The position numbers were made by a program, and so were the translations under genes. From NCBI GenBank assembly GCA_015956445.1, contig WIUZ02000008.1:558001-622000 (forward strand): 64,000 nt of DNA, written 5' to 3'. Numbering within the stretch: position 1 is the stretch's first letter; each line of letters begins with the position of its first letter. Source of the DNA: Thelephora terrestris (lineage: Eukaryota > Basidiomycota > Agaricomycetes > Thelephorales > Thelephoraceae). Shown one piece after another: positions 23,380-35,254 of the stretch. Below the pieces are notes generated by a model, which did no database searches, was not told the DNA's origin, and saw nothing but the letters and a program-made list of their open reading frames with translations.

Positions 23380-24370
23380 CAGAGCTGACCACCACGCGTT
23401 CATGTATGACAAGAGGCGGATTGTATCTCACTCAGTACTACGGAAATCTTGACCGCCGCCCAGAAACTTGTTTCTTGGTATCGGTGGTTCCAGGTAACGT
23501 AATATTCAACCTCGGTTCAGAAGCCAATGTAACTCCTGGCTGCCTCACCAAAATCCAGCTTTTCCCAGTAGCCGCAACCTGCTTCCTGCAACGCATCCTG
23601 GGTTATGAATATCCCAATATTAATATCGAGAACACAGTCGCCCGCGCACCGCCCCACAGTACATGCCATATTCGGATTCCAGATACCGGATTGTTTGCAG
23701 TGTGTCTCACAATGTACCCTTGTTCGTTTCGCAACTCGAAAGCCACCTGTTTTTTTTTGTTTGTGAATGCCCTCAGACCAGATAATCCGATTGTCCTTGG
23801 ACATGGCACCCGAGTCATTCTTCAATTCCGGAATCGATCACCATGGATGGTGTTGATCATAAGATTTTGGGATCCCGTGGGATCCTAACGCAGATCCGCC
23901 TCCTCACCTCGCCACTCCTGCGGCTTTGGGTCTTGGGCTAGGTCGTGTCGTCGTGGACAAGTTGATTACCGATACACGGCTTTCTCTCCGCGACAGTCAG
24001 GGCTCGTCTTGTCAAGATCATACAACTCTCGCCATCGCGCATTCACCTATGGCGACAGTCGGTTGTGTCACGCCGATTCATGAAAGCCGTGAACGCCTCC
24101 CCTAACCACGTTTCGTGGCGTCAGTCATCGGCAACGTAATATTGGCTCTCAAGCCAGTCTACGCCCTTGTTGTGTCACAGAATTCCAGTAGTTGCTTTTT
24201 GCAACGCACCCCAGCTTTTTCGATTCTGAGTTTCCCAAGATTTGCATCTAGAATACTGCCGCGCAGAGTCAATGCCATGTCTAGTTTTTGGTTTCTAGAT
24301 TCGATCGAAGCCCTAAAATGAACCTGGAGTCGACCGTCTGGCGCAATTTTTGTACGTTGAAGTCGGGATT
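23380..24370. repeat. Two further copies of the F-box/kinase intergenic block
   Basis: The stretches 23380-23830 and 24000-24340 repeat the block seen at 10060-10480 and 20790-21250, including the ATGGCGACAGTCGG word at 24050. No gene lies between them, so a whole F-box/kinase unit appears to have been lost or the promoter block duplicated alone. Confidence 0.5.
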
Positions 24371-24448
24371 CAGTGAAGTGTTCCCCCTACAAAAAGGTGA
24401 GCGGGCCATCACACTCCCCATCTGCCTACGACCCAGGCCTCACACGAC

Positions 24449-24997
24449 ATGCAAGGTTTTATCTCTTATTACTTCAGCTTCCTGCACACTACCAACGCTC
24501 CCAGGACTCAAACCGGTCAAGTGGCCAGCAAGGTGCCCAGGATTATGATTCTGCGTTGACCGCGATGCTGAATTGTAGCAGACCAACGGCCTCATGACCA
24601 ACTCTGGAGCTCTCAATGACGAAGCACCGACCGGTTCACCGTGTTCCTTTGGGAGTACCCCCCTGGAGCGAAGTTCCTCCAGATTCGACGACCAGGAGTT
24701 GCGGATTGCTGATGTTATACCTGAACACGCCCGCGGATTGTGTGAAGTTCTCGTGGACAAGACAAACGAAGGCCCGAAAGTCGGGATTGAGTCACACCGA
24801 CGCTGGCCAGCTGACCCGCAGGGCAACGCTCCTGCTGTCAAAGTATGGATTTATATTCACCACCTGACGTATTATTGACCGCTCGACATGTGCTGGAACC
24901 ATCGCAGCGTGCAACGATCCAGGAGTTCGTCACATTCCTGGAGGATACGGATCATAGCAACAGCCTACAGCCGCAGGATCGTCGCATGCAGCGCTAA
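24449..24997 (+). pseudogene. Kinase-like gene copy F, internally deleted
   Basis: Exon 1 (24449-24532) and exon 2 (24582-24841) are open and carry GIESHRR at the VAIK position. After the next intron start the sequence jumps at about 24887 to the extreme C-terminus (EPSQRATIQEFVTFLED, ending about 24997), which resembles copy C. The exons for the middle of the domain are gone. It cannot form a kinase fold. Confidence 0.8.
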
Positions 24998-25293
24998 GCA
25001 GACTCCCAGTTTGGAAATGTCTTATTTAGAGTACCTTTCGGTCCAATCCCTTTACCGCAAAATCCATCGCCTACGCCTGGTTCTCCGTTGGCTTTGTCAA
25101 TTGTGCATCTCCCCCAATTCGTAGACTGAGCAATTGCCTGGGTAAGTATCCGCATCCCAAAGTGTGACACGCGGCGACAACTTGTTGTAGTGGTGCTTTA
25201 CAATTGCAACCTGTTCCGACGCAAGATCCGGTACTATTAGAGTAACGATATGTTATAGCCGCGTCGATGCACCGTGTAACATCTGAAACTAGG

Positions 25294-26574
25294 TCATTGA
25301 GACTTATTCACCACCACTACTCCAGGTGTCAACATTGAACCAATCGTCACCATTCGCAATGTTTGAAAACCGTTCCTCGTCTAAAACCATGACCACAAGT
25401 CAGTGGACCCGTTTTAAAGGGGAGACCGACGAAGGGAAAGATGCACACCCAATGGGCCAAAATACCAGCCACGATATCAGGCCATGGCGCCTCGATCGTT
25501 GCTCTGGTACCCAATCTGGAGAGAAAAGACAGTTCTACGGACTGCCAATACTTGGCCCCGTCGCCGTTGTCGTTGATTACGAGGACAAAAAACATCCATT
25601 TGTCTCCACTCGTCAGGGCCCCACGGATGACATCCTTTCTGTGGTAAAATGATCGGTCAGAGATATACTACACCAGATTACGTAGGGAAAGAACTAACTT
25701 AAGTGCTTTGGCACAGCCATACATTTCAGCAACAGCCTGAGGAATGTGGTCTCTGAGACTCGTGGAAAACGACTTGGCTTCCGTCACCACGAGACCAGAC
25801 GACATGATAGCCCTCAGATGATCGATGGATGGATCAGACCGAATGGCGCCTAATGGGAGTTAGCCAGATAAGGGACAGCCAGGGTAAACCAACGCTCTTG
25901 CCTGCTGTCTTTTTGGGCACTACTGCAGCTGTGTAATCAATATTGCCATGAAGTTTCGTGGAACCTGAAGGTTTGACAGCCGTGGGCTTGATGGGTAGTT
26001 CCTTGATGAGAACCATGGATTCCTCTGGCGGAATGGTCGCGGAAACGCGAAAGAAAAAGGCATCTATCCAAGCGCGAGCGGCTGCCTCATTCTTGTAAAC
26101 CCAACCTAAGGTCAACGTATTCAGGGGGAAGTGGCGGTTACCCACCGACTTGGGGATGATCATTTGTAAGCGTTCGAGGTGACGATATAGGTTATCTGAG
26201 GACCAAATATCATCTTTCCCGACAGCCTGAACCTTCTTTACTTGCTCGTCGAGCGTGGTGCCTGTCTTAAGCTCGAGAGACCCCACCCTGCTGATGTTCA
26301 AATTCCGCAATCGTTCCATGGTCAAACTAGAGAACGGGAGGGACTGTGCGGAATGGTGGGGGAGGCCACCACTGTGAATCGGAGGCCATACCTGGGAACT
26401 CTCTAGTCGTTCCCTCATCATTCCGAGTAGGGTTTGTATTCCCCCTTCAAGGTCTTCTCTCCCGTCTTCCTTGGCGTCTTCATAAGGGAAGGTTTGATAG
26501 AGCTTATCGAGTGCTCCGTACGCATCTTGCAGTTCAAGTGGGTCGAATCCGGATACTATGCGCCTTTTCCCCAT
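25294..26574 (-). CDS. Uncharacterised protein with a possible PD-(D/E)XK-like C-terminal part
   Basis: The open frame runs to at least 26574 (MGKRRIVSGFDP) and may continue upstream through IRWWQTFGWLEGPDK to an acceptor-like site near 26711, so the true first exon is uncertain. The N-terminal part is an alpha-rich region of unknown function. After an intron (about 25907-25855, with an apparent GC donor) the product holds LVVTEAKSFSTSLRDHIPQA, then AVAEMYGCAKALKKD, an intron (about 25703-25650), and KWMFFVLVINDNGDG. The E-x-K, then Q-A-V-A-E-M-Y, pattern is reminiscent of restriction-endonuclease-like folds. This kind of protein recurs in Agaricomycetes as far as I recall, without known function. 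The nuclease assignment is inference. Confidence 0.55.
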
Positions 26575-27186
26575 GATGGAAGTGGGAGTCAAGCAGGGAG
26601 TGATCTTACGTCTAGGGGAGGGTTCTCGTGGCGATTTGTCCGGACCCTCCAACCACCCGAAGGTCTGCCACCAGCGAATCTGGATGCCCAAGATACATTT
26701 GCTGCCCTGTAAGTGCAAAAGGATTGGCTGACGGTGATCTCGAAACGGAGGGCGGGATGTCAGGGGAAACTAATCAACCCCACCCTTCGTGAACCTTCCA
26801 TTCTTTCACCTCAGGTTTTATTCGCTCGTTCGGAAGACCTTTGGCCTCTCTATCACAGCCGGTCATGCCACCGGTTGTGGATCTTACAGCCTAAAAGTGC
26901 TATACTTGCGTAGCGTTATGGGAAGGCTGCACTCCAGAGCAAACACGGTAGGCTTCCTGAACCTCGTCGGCAACAAGGCGCGGTTCAGAGCCAAGCAAAC
27001 CCAGCGTAGGGGGGTTGCGCGCCCCGAGCAAAGCATATGCGGAATTGTTCATTGGCGTCACACAGCGCCCAGACATGTCCGGGAATACATAATAAGAAAT
27101 CGTGAGATGCTCAAGAGGATGAAGCAGTGTCCAAGATCGTCTACGAGATGTAGTTCTAGCTATACGAGACTGCAGGAAACATTCCG

Positions 27187-29665
27187 TCAGACTCGGGGTA
27201 TCCCCTGAACAACTCGAGGGTATCTCTGCGCGATCATCTCGAAAAGAGGGGGCGATCGTTGTGCTAACACCTGCGGGTCTTCCGCGAGACCAACGAATCT
27301 TCAAAGCGATAAGCACCAGAGGCACTGGTTGTAATCGTTTGAACTTACATCGTAGAAACGCCAGCCTCGATCGCAGACGTCAATGTCAAAGCTAATACAG
27401 ATGGGGATCAATTGAGACTCGGCTCAACTCAGGAAGGTATACGCACAGCATTGGATTCCGATCAAAAATGCTAAAAGGATGACTGGAGCGGTGTACTGTC
27501 CTTGGTCGTTGTAAGCCGGGTGGGTGTCTGTTACAATTAAAGGGTCAATCCGCGTTTGATAGACACAAAGCCAACTCAGGATCTCACATTTGAGGTATAA
27601 GTAGCCGAAGAGGGAAGAAATCATTCCGACAATATACGCTCCCCAAGTCATGGCTACGGGCACACGTCAACGCTGCAAATCTCATAAGAATGCCCTTCAG
27701 CTCACTGATTCCAATGAGAGAGTCATTGACAAGTGCGTCGATCCCGCGATCTCGAAAGAGTCTCCAAGTATCCCTCGCGGCCGGAATATAGGGCTTTCCA
27801 TACAGAGCTGGGGTGGACGGTTAGTATACGGTTGAGGCATCGTCCCGGGGGCGGCTCACCAATTTCAATATAAGCGTATCTTTACGGAAGTGTTAAACCA
27901 TCGTCGCAGACAAGTTGAAACCACCAACCTGTTGAAGTACTGTATCATGGATTGGATGCACCCAAAGAAGCATTCAGCACAGCAAGCAAACACCGCTGCG
28001 ATGGCTAGATTAACAAACGGATGAGAGTCTGAACGATGTATGCCGAGATCGAGTCTAACGGTTTTGGTTGTCGACAGAAGCTTGCCTCAAAGCTGACAAC
28101 ATGAGCCGAATTACGTCGAAAATGGCGACAACCAAAGAGCCGAACGCTATTGACCCTAGCGATGATGTTGAAGCCCGAACGAAAGCCTTCCTGGTGGGTT
28201 TATCGGGCTAGCGGGTTACAATATGGTTAATAGACGGATAAAAACAAACCAGGGTATAATACCATTCCTTGACCTTTAGGCCCGAAATAATACCACGCTA
28301 TACGCCCAGGTGGGGGGTTTGAGTCAACCCTGACGGATCGTGTCGTGCAGTAGGACACTTACAACCGTAGGGCCCACCAGCAAGGGTGGCTAATACCACG
28401 TTGTTGATGACTTCGGAAGTCCAGTAATACGAGAAAATCTCGAAGAAGATAAGACCGGCGACTGTACCGGAAGAGCAGGAGGTTCCCGTGTTACAAGCTA
28501 GGATGATTTGTCAGAGACAGGCGTATAATTTGAACATTCGGCACCCACAAGGGTTACCAGGTGTCCACTTATTGTACCTACGAGAAGCCGGTTTGAGAAT
28601 CGCGTTGCTTCTTCGTTGACGGAGGTACTTACGTAGCGATGGTGGTGAAAGTGAGCCATCTGATATTGAGATCAGCTCAGGATCATGAGGGGACAGATTT
28701 GGGCTCACATGTTTAGGGCGCTCTGAATCAACAACCCGACGAACGCAACAACGTATACGCTTTTGTGGTGTTCTGAGATGTCAACGACCACTTGAAGTAG
28801 CAAGGCTGCCAGAGGTATCCTCGATCGGAAACCAAAGTAGGAAAGGACAGAGACCACTGCGATTATTCCGAAGATAATAGCTCCGGCTGAAAAGATGTCA
28901 CCCAGTTGTTATGACTGCCGAAGAAAGTGCTCCTACAGATATAGCCGGTATACACATAGTATCCAAAAACTGCACTGTGAGGGGGTCACATCAGATCCGC
29001 CGCGGCCGGCATAGTCGAGAAACTGACAGGTTTAGGGCGATTGATAGGAGAAGCGTAACGTGCATGACCATCTTCGTAAATGTGCGCGTAAAGACGAGGT
29101 AGAGGGTCGAGAAGGCCAACGCGGCGGCAGACACAAAAAGCAACAGATAGACCGTGTGTTTGTTGAGTGTAATAGACGTTCCAGTGTTGCCGCTACCCAC
29201 ACCCCCTCCGAGGCCATCTTGGCTGACCCACGTGGCAATTGCGAGCCCGGAGACTACGGCAAATCCTGCAAACTGTTGTAGGCAATAATCAGCACCTGTG
29301 TTTGTCGCGATTCGCACAATTCAAGACCTAAGGTCGTCCGGCGGTAGCCTATAACGTGAGAAAAGGTTCCCCGTGACGAATGCCATGGCGGCAGTAGCTG
29401 GATGGATCTTCACAAAGGGGATATGGCACACCTGAGCGATGAACAAGACCAAGAAGAAGGAGTCTCTAATCCTCTTGTTTGGTTCGAACCTACGGCCTCC
29501 ATCGTACCCCTCGGCCTCGAAACCTCCTGCATATCCTCCGGTCGATCCATCTCCAGGGGCGTACGGGTCGTTTCCCTGAGGAAGCGGTCCGGTGGGATGT
29601 GCGTATTGAGGAGTGGGCCCCGGGTTATACGAGGACTTACCCCAACCATTGTTCTGCCAGCTCAT
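27187..29665 (-). CDS. PNS1: PNS1-like CTL/SLC44 membrane protein
   Basis: A multi-exon gene starting MSWQNNGWGKSSYN, with a Gly/Pro/Tyr-rich cytosolic N-terminus typical of fungal Pns1. Recognisable blocks in order: RIRDSFFLVLFIAQ then AGFAVVSGLAIATW; VFTRTFTKMVMHVTLLLS; AIIFGIIAVVSVLSYFGFRS; YNKWTPGNPC; IFFEIFSYYWTSEVINNVV; LGSIAFGSLVVAIFDVIR; YAYIEI then ALYGKPYIPAARDTWRLF; DRGIDALVNDSLIG; MTWGAYIVGMISSLFGYLYL; TSAIEAGVST; FVGLAEDPQVLAQRSP. It ends near PRVVQGIPRV at 27187. The family has about ten membrane spans. Animal relatives transport choline; the yeast protein's substrate is not settled. Its 3' exons are the likely source of the shards in the array. Confidence 0.85.
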
Positions 29666-29968
29666 GATGGAAGTGAATAGAGAGATGTTCCATTGAACCA
29701 CTGCCTTCGGTCAGGGTGACCACCGCCACCGATCGTGACATTTCCAATCGGCACCCTATGACGTCACACGCCAAGTAACCTCTGAACAGTGAATTTGAAA
29801 CGAACACTGGAATCCATTAACAGCTGATGATATCCGTGTGTATCCAGACGTGGGCTACAGTTCGTTATGTTTCAAAATATGTCGCCAAAAGCCCTGGTTA
29901 GAAGACTGAAGCGGGAGGTAATGAAAAGAAGAGAGGTCATCGTCTAAAGAGTCTAGGTGACTACGAGA

Positions 29969-31376
29969 TCACTGTGATTCTTGTTCGGGAGGATCCCTCA
30001 GTCTGATCACAACCACAGTAACGTTGTCGTTCGAGTACCTGTTTTTGGCGTATTTGACGAGCTCTTCCACTGCCTCCTTCGGGTCCTTGATGTATCGGAC
30101 GTGATCAACGGCTTCCTTGTCTTCTGCAATATCCCACAGCTAGGATTGAAGGGTCAGCCACATAAGAATCGCATTTTGTGGACCAGGATGTAACATACTC
30201 CGTCACAGGCCAAGATGATGAATTCGTCCTCTTCAGATAGCGCCGTTTCGGTAGTGTATGGTGCTCCGACCACAAACTCTTTCATGGAAGAATCACCCAA
30301 GCTTCGAGTGACCGCCAACACGCCGTTGACTCTTCCACTCATCACAAAGCCGCCAGCATCCATGATCCGTTTCGCCTCCTGTTTGTCTGAACCTTTGTGA
30401 TCGTAAGTCAGCCTTATGGCCACTCCACCTCTGCATAACACCCCACGGGCGTCGCCCGCGTTCGCGCAGTAGAGTACCCGGCGGAGGTTAGGGTCTGTGG
30501 GTGTGAAAACATTCACGGGGGCGGCCGAGCTCGATGCGGGAGTGTTATTAGAGTTACCAGAGAGGGACTTGAGGGCGTTCTTGATTCTGCTCCGCCTGCG
30601 GGGCTTTTTTTCCTTTTCGTCAGAAGGGCTCTCGGTGCCACTATCCTCAACAGGGCCGTCGGTGCTAAGTTTGAGTTTGGCGGATGTAGGAGAGGCAGGG
30701 GATGGGGTGGTCGTGCGTTCGGGAGAGGCAGGTATAGTCGGATCGACACCGCGGTCAAGGAAAACTTGTTTTCCGTTGGGATCCTCGATTCGCAGGAAGG
30801 CGGTGACGGCTGTGCACCCGGAATGCATCTTTCCATCAGCGTCTTCGGCCAACTTAGATAAGTGGGAGTCAACATCATGGAACGTCTGATTGAGAATGTC
30901 AGGGATGGACGAGGTTGGATTGCTCTTGATCGCCTTCTCGAGGTACTGGAGCGATGAGACATAGGTGGAGAGGAGGGGGGCGCGATCGCGCACCAGTGAG
31001 GTCAGCATTCCTGCGTGCTTCCTCGAAGGGGAAATATACGTACTTCATGGAAATGTTGACCACACCACTCTGCGGCATGTTTGCCCGCATGACCGTCAAA
31101 GACGGAGAAAAATCCCTGTCCGTGGACTTGATTGAACGGGGCAATGAGGGTATGAGAGTCCTCCATGAACCTTCTTGGGCCTTGATTATGCGCGACTGCA
31201 CATGTGTACTTGAGATATTTCGGCCAGTTCAAAGGTGGATCCTACGGGGGAGATTCGTTCATTAGCGTGCAAGGTAAGGAGAGCACACAGTGGGGGCGAT
31301 CGTGCACCGTTTGGCCATCATAGAACTGGGAGACCTGGACGATACCGACTGGGGGCGAGGTATCTTTCGGGGGCAT
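29969..31376 (-). CDS. PP2C-type Ser/Thr phosphatase (PTC1-like)
   Basis: Starting probably at MPPKDTSPPVG (31376), the second exon gives TCAVAHNQGPRRFMEDSHT and FFSVFDGHAGKHAAEWC, the PP2C signature with metal-binding Asp. Later blocks are HSGCTAVTAFLRI, VLYCANAGDARGVL, RLTYDHKGSD, GGFVMSGRVNGVLAVTRSLG and DEFIILACDG. The last exon gives LWDIAEDKEAVDHVR and RYSNDNVTVVVIRL, ending at 29969. Members dephosphorylate MAP-kinase pathway proteins, for example HOG in yeast. A low-complexity Ser/Pro/Lys-rich insert of about 90 residues (FLDRGVDPTIP to VFTPTDPN) interrupts the catalytic domain. The donor of exon 1 is uncertain. It is divergent from PAC2. Confidence 0.85.
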
Positions 31377-31668
31377 TGTTGGGAGAGAACCGAGGGAAAG
31401 ATAGGGGCTGTTTGGGAGGAGATGATGAGAGAGAAAAGCAAGCGAGATTGTGACACAAGGTAGCGGCGGTGCCACTCCCACTCACCGACGTCTTTGTTCG
31501 GACGAGGCTGTTGGCGTAAAATCCACGTGGTTAGCTTTGACCTCCCTCTATTCGGAAAATTACCTTCGGGTGACATCTTTGGTTTCTGGGTGCACAGGAA
31601 ACTACCTGAGGTGGCAAGAAATACAGTTGCGAATCTTTGTGGAGTGATCACCAAACTACGTCAGTCCC
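31377..31668. promoter_or_regulatory. Bidirectional promoter region, PP2C / PAC2
   Basis: About 290 bp separate the inferred start codons of the divergent PP2C (minus) and PAC2 (plus) genes. I see no clear TATA box. Confidence 0.4.
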
Positions 31669-32678
31669 ATGCACCACCAATTCTACTCCCCGTCAGAGGG
31701 CAATCTCAAGGGAAAACTCCTCATCGTCGTGAGTAAAACACACCCGTTTTTGAGACGCGAGCCTCAACGAACCCTTCAGCCTGTGGTTTCGACAGCCAAC
31801 ATTGGCCAACTAGCTGTTGATCTTCTCATATCCTCACTGGACCTGCATCGAATCGGAATCTTCGACCCGAGGGATCTCGTTCCTGTAGTTGCCGCCAGGG
31901 AAGACGACGAGCCTGGGATCACAACCCCCCTCGAACGTACTGTTTTTTTCCTACGGAACCCATCTATCTTACGCTTACCGTCTCAGTCTACGGCAGCCAG
32001 GATGCAAACTTTGTCGTGATCCAGCAAAGGTCCCCGGCGCTCAAGGTAATGCAACACCCCACAACATCTCAGAACATCCTGATACCATTCGTCCCAGAGC
32101 CGCAAGGACGAGTTCATTTCGGATTTGCACCGCTTCATCCAGACGTCCGAGTTTTCAGCGGTCATATTTCTCTCGGGGGTGGACACTTCGAGCAGGACAG
32201 ATGAGCAGATGGCGTACGTTTTCCTCCATAGCGTTTCATTAGGCAGATTAACGCAACGTGTTCAAGCGTACCGACGTACAAACTCGTCCCCCCTGGGACC
32301 CCGTCATGGGACTCCTCCCCCCTCGCGATCGTTGCCCACCTTCCCCTCCCTACCTATACCTACATCTCTCAGCAGCCCTTTCCCCTTCTGCGGGAAGGGG
32401 GAACTACGGAAGCAGTACCTCTCATACCCGGAGGTGGTCTCACACGTCGCATCCTATCATCTTTCCCGCAACAGTGGTCAACTCCAGTACTTTCTCTTCT
32501 GCAGTTCGTTTTTGAAGGAGACAATCAAGCGGACGCCCAGTTACTTGCTTCCGTTGTCTGCAAGCTACTCGATGTATCGCTCACGAGGAACGGAGCGAGA
32601 GAGATTGAGTGGAAGCACCCAAAAAGCTGGAATGGTGGCCTGTTTGGAACACCGCATGATCAAACCCTCTACGGCTGA
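31669..32678 (+). CDS. Proteasome assembly chaperone 2 (PAC2/PSMG2/Add66 family)
   Basis: The product starts MHHQFYSPSEGNLKGKLLIV. Removing a short intron (31729-31779) gives PVVSTANIGQLAVDLLISSL, then IGIFDPRDLVPVVAAREDD and GITTPLE. The next exon gives LYGSQDANFVVIQQRSPALK, then SRKDEFISDLHRFIQTSEFS and VIFLSGVDTSSRTDEQM, and the last exon ends REIEWKHPKSWNGGLFG. The succession is characteristic of PAC2, which with PAC1 guides assembly of the 20S proteasome alpha ring. About six exons and about 270 residues, the usual length. The ATG chosen is the first in frame and gives the expected N-terminus. Confidence 0.85.
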
Positions 32679-33873
32679 TGGGGCAAAGCACTGGTTTCAG
32701 CTCTATCTTGCTATGAGTTGGGATACGTAGATATGTTGTATTCAGCTCGGATGGATTTTTTATACGACGTGGCGCTCGTGGAGACAAATTTCTCGACTGA
32801 AATGGGTCTCATAGTAGCAGATGACCGATTGTGAAGGTAAGAACAATAGGTGCCTTGCTGGAACGTCGCAGCTTAGTCGTTTTTGTCATGGAGGAAGCTC
32901 ACCGTTCTCATAATCGAGGCCATAGCGTCCAGGCACGTACGGTGTCGCGGTCGTACTGATGTTCCCAAAGCCTGCAATCCCGCCCCTGATCTAGTTGATG
33001 ACTCTCTCCTGATCAGGGCGATTATGGAAGTAGGCGCGGCCACGGCGGAGTCTAAGTCGCTACGTCTCTTGCACCCTTCCCCACATCTTCCGTGGCTGCC
33101 ATCCAGTAGAGGTCGAAACTTTGAGCGCGTCAAGCGAGACCGATGACGTGGTAAACCTCTTTCAAGCTCGCAGATCATAGTTGATCTGCCTTCTCCGCCC
33201 AAATAGTAGGTGCGCATGTAACCCGAACGCGTATCAGCAGCGCGTTTTGGATAGCGATACTCAGTCGGCGCCAGAATCTTGGGCGAAGTTTACTGAGAGC
33301 CAGGATCTCGGTCAGAAGATATCTACACGCTCGTGGGGCTAACATGCGGAAGAGAACGATCAAAACACGCGACTCCTACTATCCAGCCAAGCAGTCGCGC
33401 GGAGGAGATAGTTGGAACTCTAGCATAATCTATACACAGCGAGAGGGGGAAGGTGTCTAGCACAACGTCATTGCGGTATCGCGACTAACTCCGGCCTGTA
33501 GAATGGAAAGGCTGCTCAAAGAGTCACTTGGACTTCCTTTCTTGTGACCGCAATGTGCAGACTACCGCTCGCAATAGAGTACCGATGTCACCACCATCCA
33601 CCACGAGTAAGCTAAGCCTTAACCTCCCGTTTCTTCACAGGATGTAATGATCTGCCCTCCCTTTTCAGACACGCATTTAATCACTATTCGCTACAGACAC
33701 GCGCCCGACACAGTGGAACGAGGCTAAAGTAATGGATGATATAGCCCCGCAGGCCCGGATCAAGCATTGGGGTGTTTCAATACGATTCTATTAATGCTGC
33801 GTTTTTTTTGTGGAAAATCTGTGCGTTTACGGACCTGCCATCCATTGTGGCGTATAGAGGAGAACGATAAAAG
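32679..33873. other. Intergenic, no gene recognised
   Basis: A minus-strand open frame at 32873-33217 (114 codons) has no recognisable motif and Ser/Arg-rich composition. I see nothing else to support a gene in this 1.2 kb. Confidence 0.4.
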
Positions 33874-33927
33874 GTGAGTTCCTATATTGTGGAGCCAGAG
33901 ACCTCTTCCACTTGCCAACTCACAAGC

Positions 33928-35254
33928 ATGTGTTGCTTACAAGTCACAGACGCGTGCTCGAGGGCTAATCGTCGCGCCGTTCCGCTGGTCGGATCCCTTC
34001 GTCGACTCGGTTGCACGATCTTTCGAACCGTGATTCGCGGATCTACCCGCAAGGGGGCGGCCTGTCCACCACCCCCGCCGCTTTCACTATCCGAACGCAG
34101 CAACCCTCCCTCCCCCAATGATGATCTTCCGTGTCAACATCACTCGGAACTTGCTCGGAGTCTTTACCCGTCCTTGTCATCGATCTGCAACTGGTTTGGA
34201 GAAGATGACATACGTGTAGTCTGGGAGTTTCCTGTCAGCGCCGGTGGGTTTACGGACCTGCGGAAGGGGTCTCTAGAAAATCGCCAGGTTGCGATCAAGT
34301 CGTATCGACGTTATTTAACTGCCGACTCTTCTCAAATCTCCGTGGTAAGTTGGACAAGTCCTATCTTACGAGGTTCGTATCGTTGAAGCATCTTCTGTAG
34401 AGATTTGCGCAGGAAGCGCTGGTTTGCAGCCGCCTCTCACATAGACACATCGTGTCATTCGTCGGGATCTATAGCACCACAACCCACCCGCTCTCTCTCG
34501 TATTTAAATTTGCCGGGCACCTCGATCTCAGGCGCTATCTAAAGTCACATCCTACTGCTAAGAGGCTTGAATTGGTACGCCCCATTCTTCAGAGATCTCA
34601 AGATATTACAACCTGATATCTTCTTATCCACCAGCTGACTGGCATTGCTCGCGGATTGGATCATATGCATGATCTCAACATCGCTCATGGAAGGCTCGAG
34701 ACTGTGAGGCCATCCCTGTGTACCCAATATACCTGCCACTCATTCATGTCGCTCCAGGAAAATATCTTGGTCGATTTTGACGGGACGGCGCAAATCGCTG
34801 GGCTTGGGTCTGCGCTCATCCTTGGCCATACAGCTTCACAGTCAGAGATGAGTGCCGGGCGGCTCTTCCGGGGCATCGCTCCAGAGTTGATGCGTCCCGA
34901 AGAGTATGGATTTCCTTATCCGCAAAACTCAAAGGCTAGTGACATCTATGCCTTTGGTGTGCTCGCTTTGGAGGCAAGGGATCTTCATCGAATCTTCAGG
35001 ATCCCTCACTGAATTAATTCCGATAGGTTTTTACTGGTCATGTCGCGTTTTCCGGTCGTCTCGAAGTCCTTGCTCTACACATCATGCGGAACGATTATCA
35101 GCCCACACGCCCTGATCATCCAGAGCTCACTGACCAGGTATGGACAGCGATGGAACAATGTTGGGAGGGAGAACCATCAAAACGCACGACCATCAAGCAG
35201 GTCATCCGGGTTCTGGAAGCAGGACACATCTCTACTGTCGGAGCCCACAACTGA
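33928..35254 (+). CDS. Kinase-like protein G, divergent relative of the array family
   Basis: Exon 1 starts at an in-frame ATG (33928) and reaches DSSQISV; further exons follow from about 34400, 34635, 34759 and 35029. It keeps the ATP-site lysine (NRQVAIKSYRRY), unlike the array copies. The catalytic loop reads IAHGRLE then EN (HRD Asp to Arg) and the DFG position reads GLG. GIAPELM, KASDIYAFGVLALE and CWEGEPSKRTT are present. The last intron has a GC donor (GCAAGG) and an AG acceptor before VFTGHVAFSG. The middle introns fall at the positions seen in the array genes, which marks common descent. Weak or no catalysis is inferred. The N-terminal ~100 residues are Ser/Pro-rich and unassigned. 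Confidence 0.7.

Noticed and set aside
32873-33217. Minus-strand open frame of 114 codons
   Set aside because: No recognisable domain, neighbouring exons or codon pattern; a chance frame is more likely.
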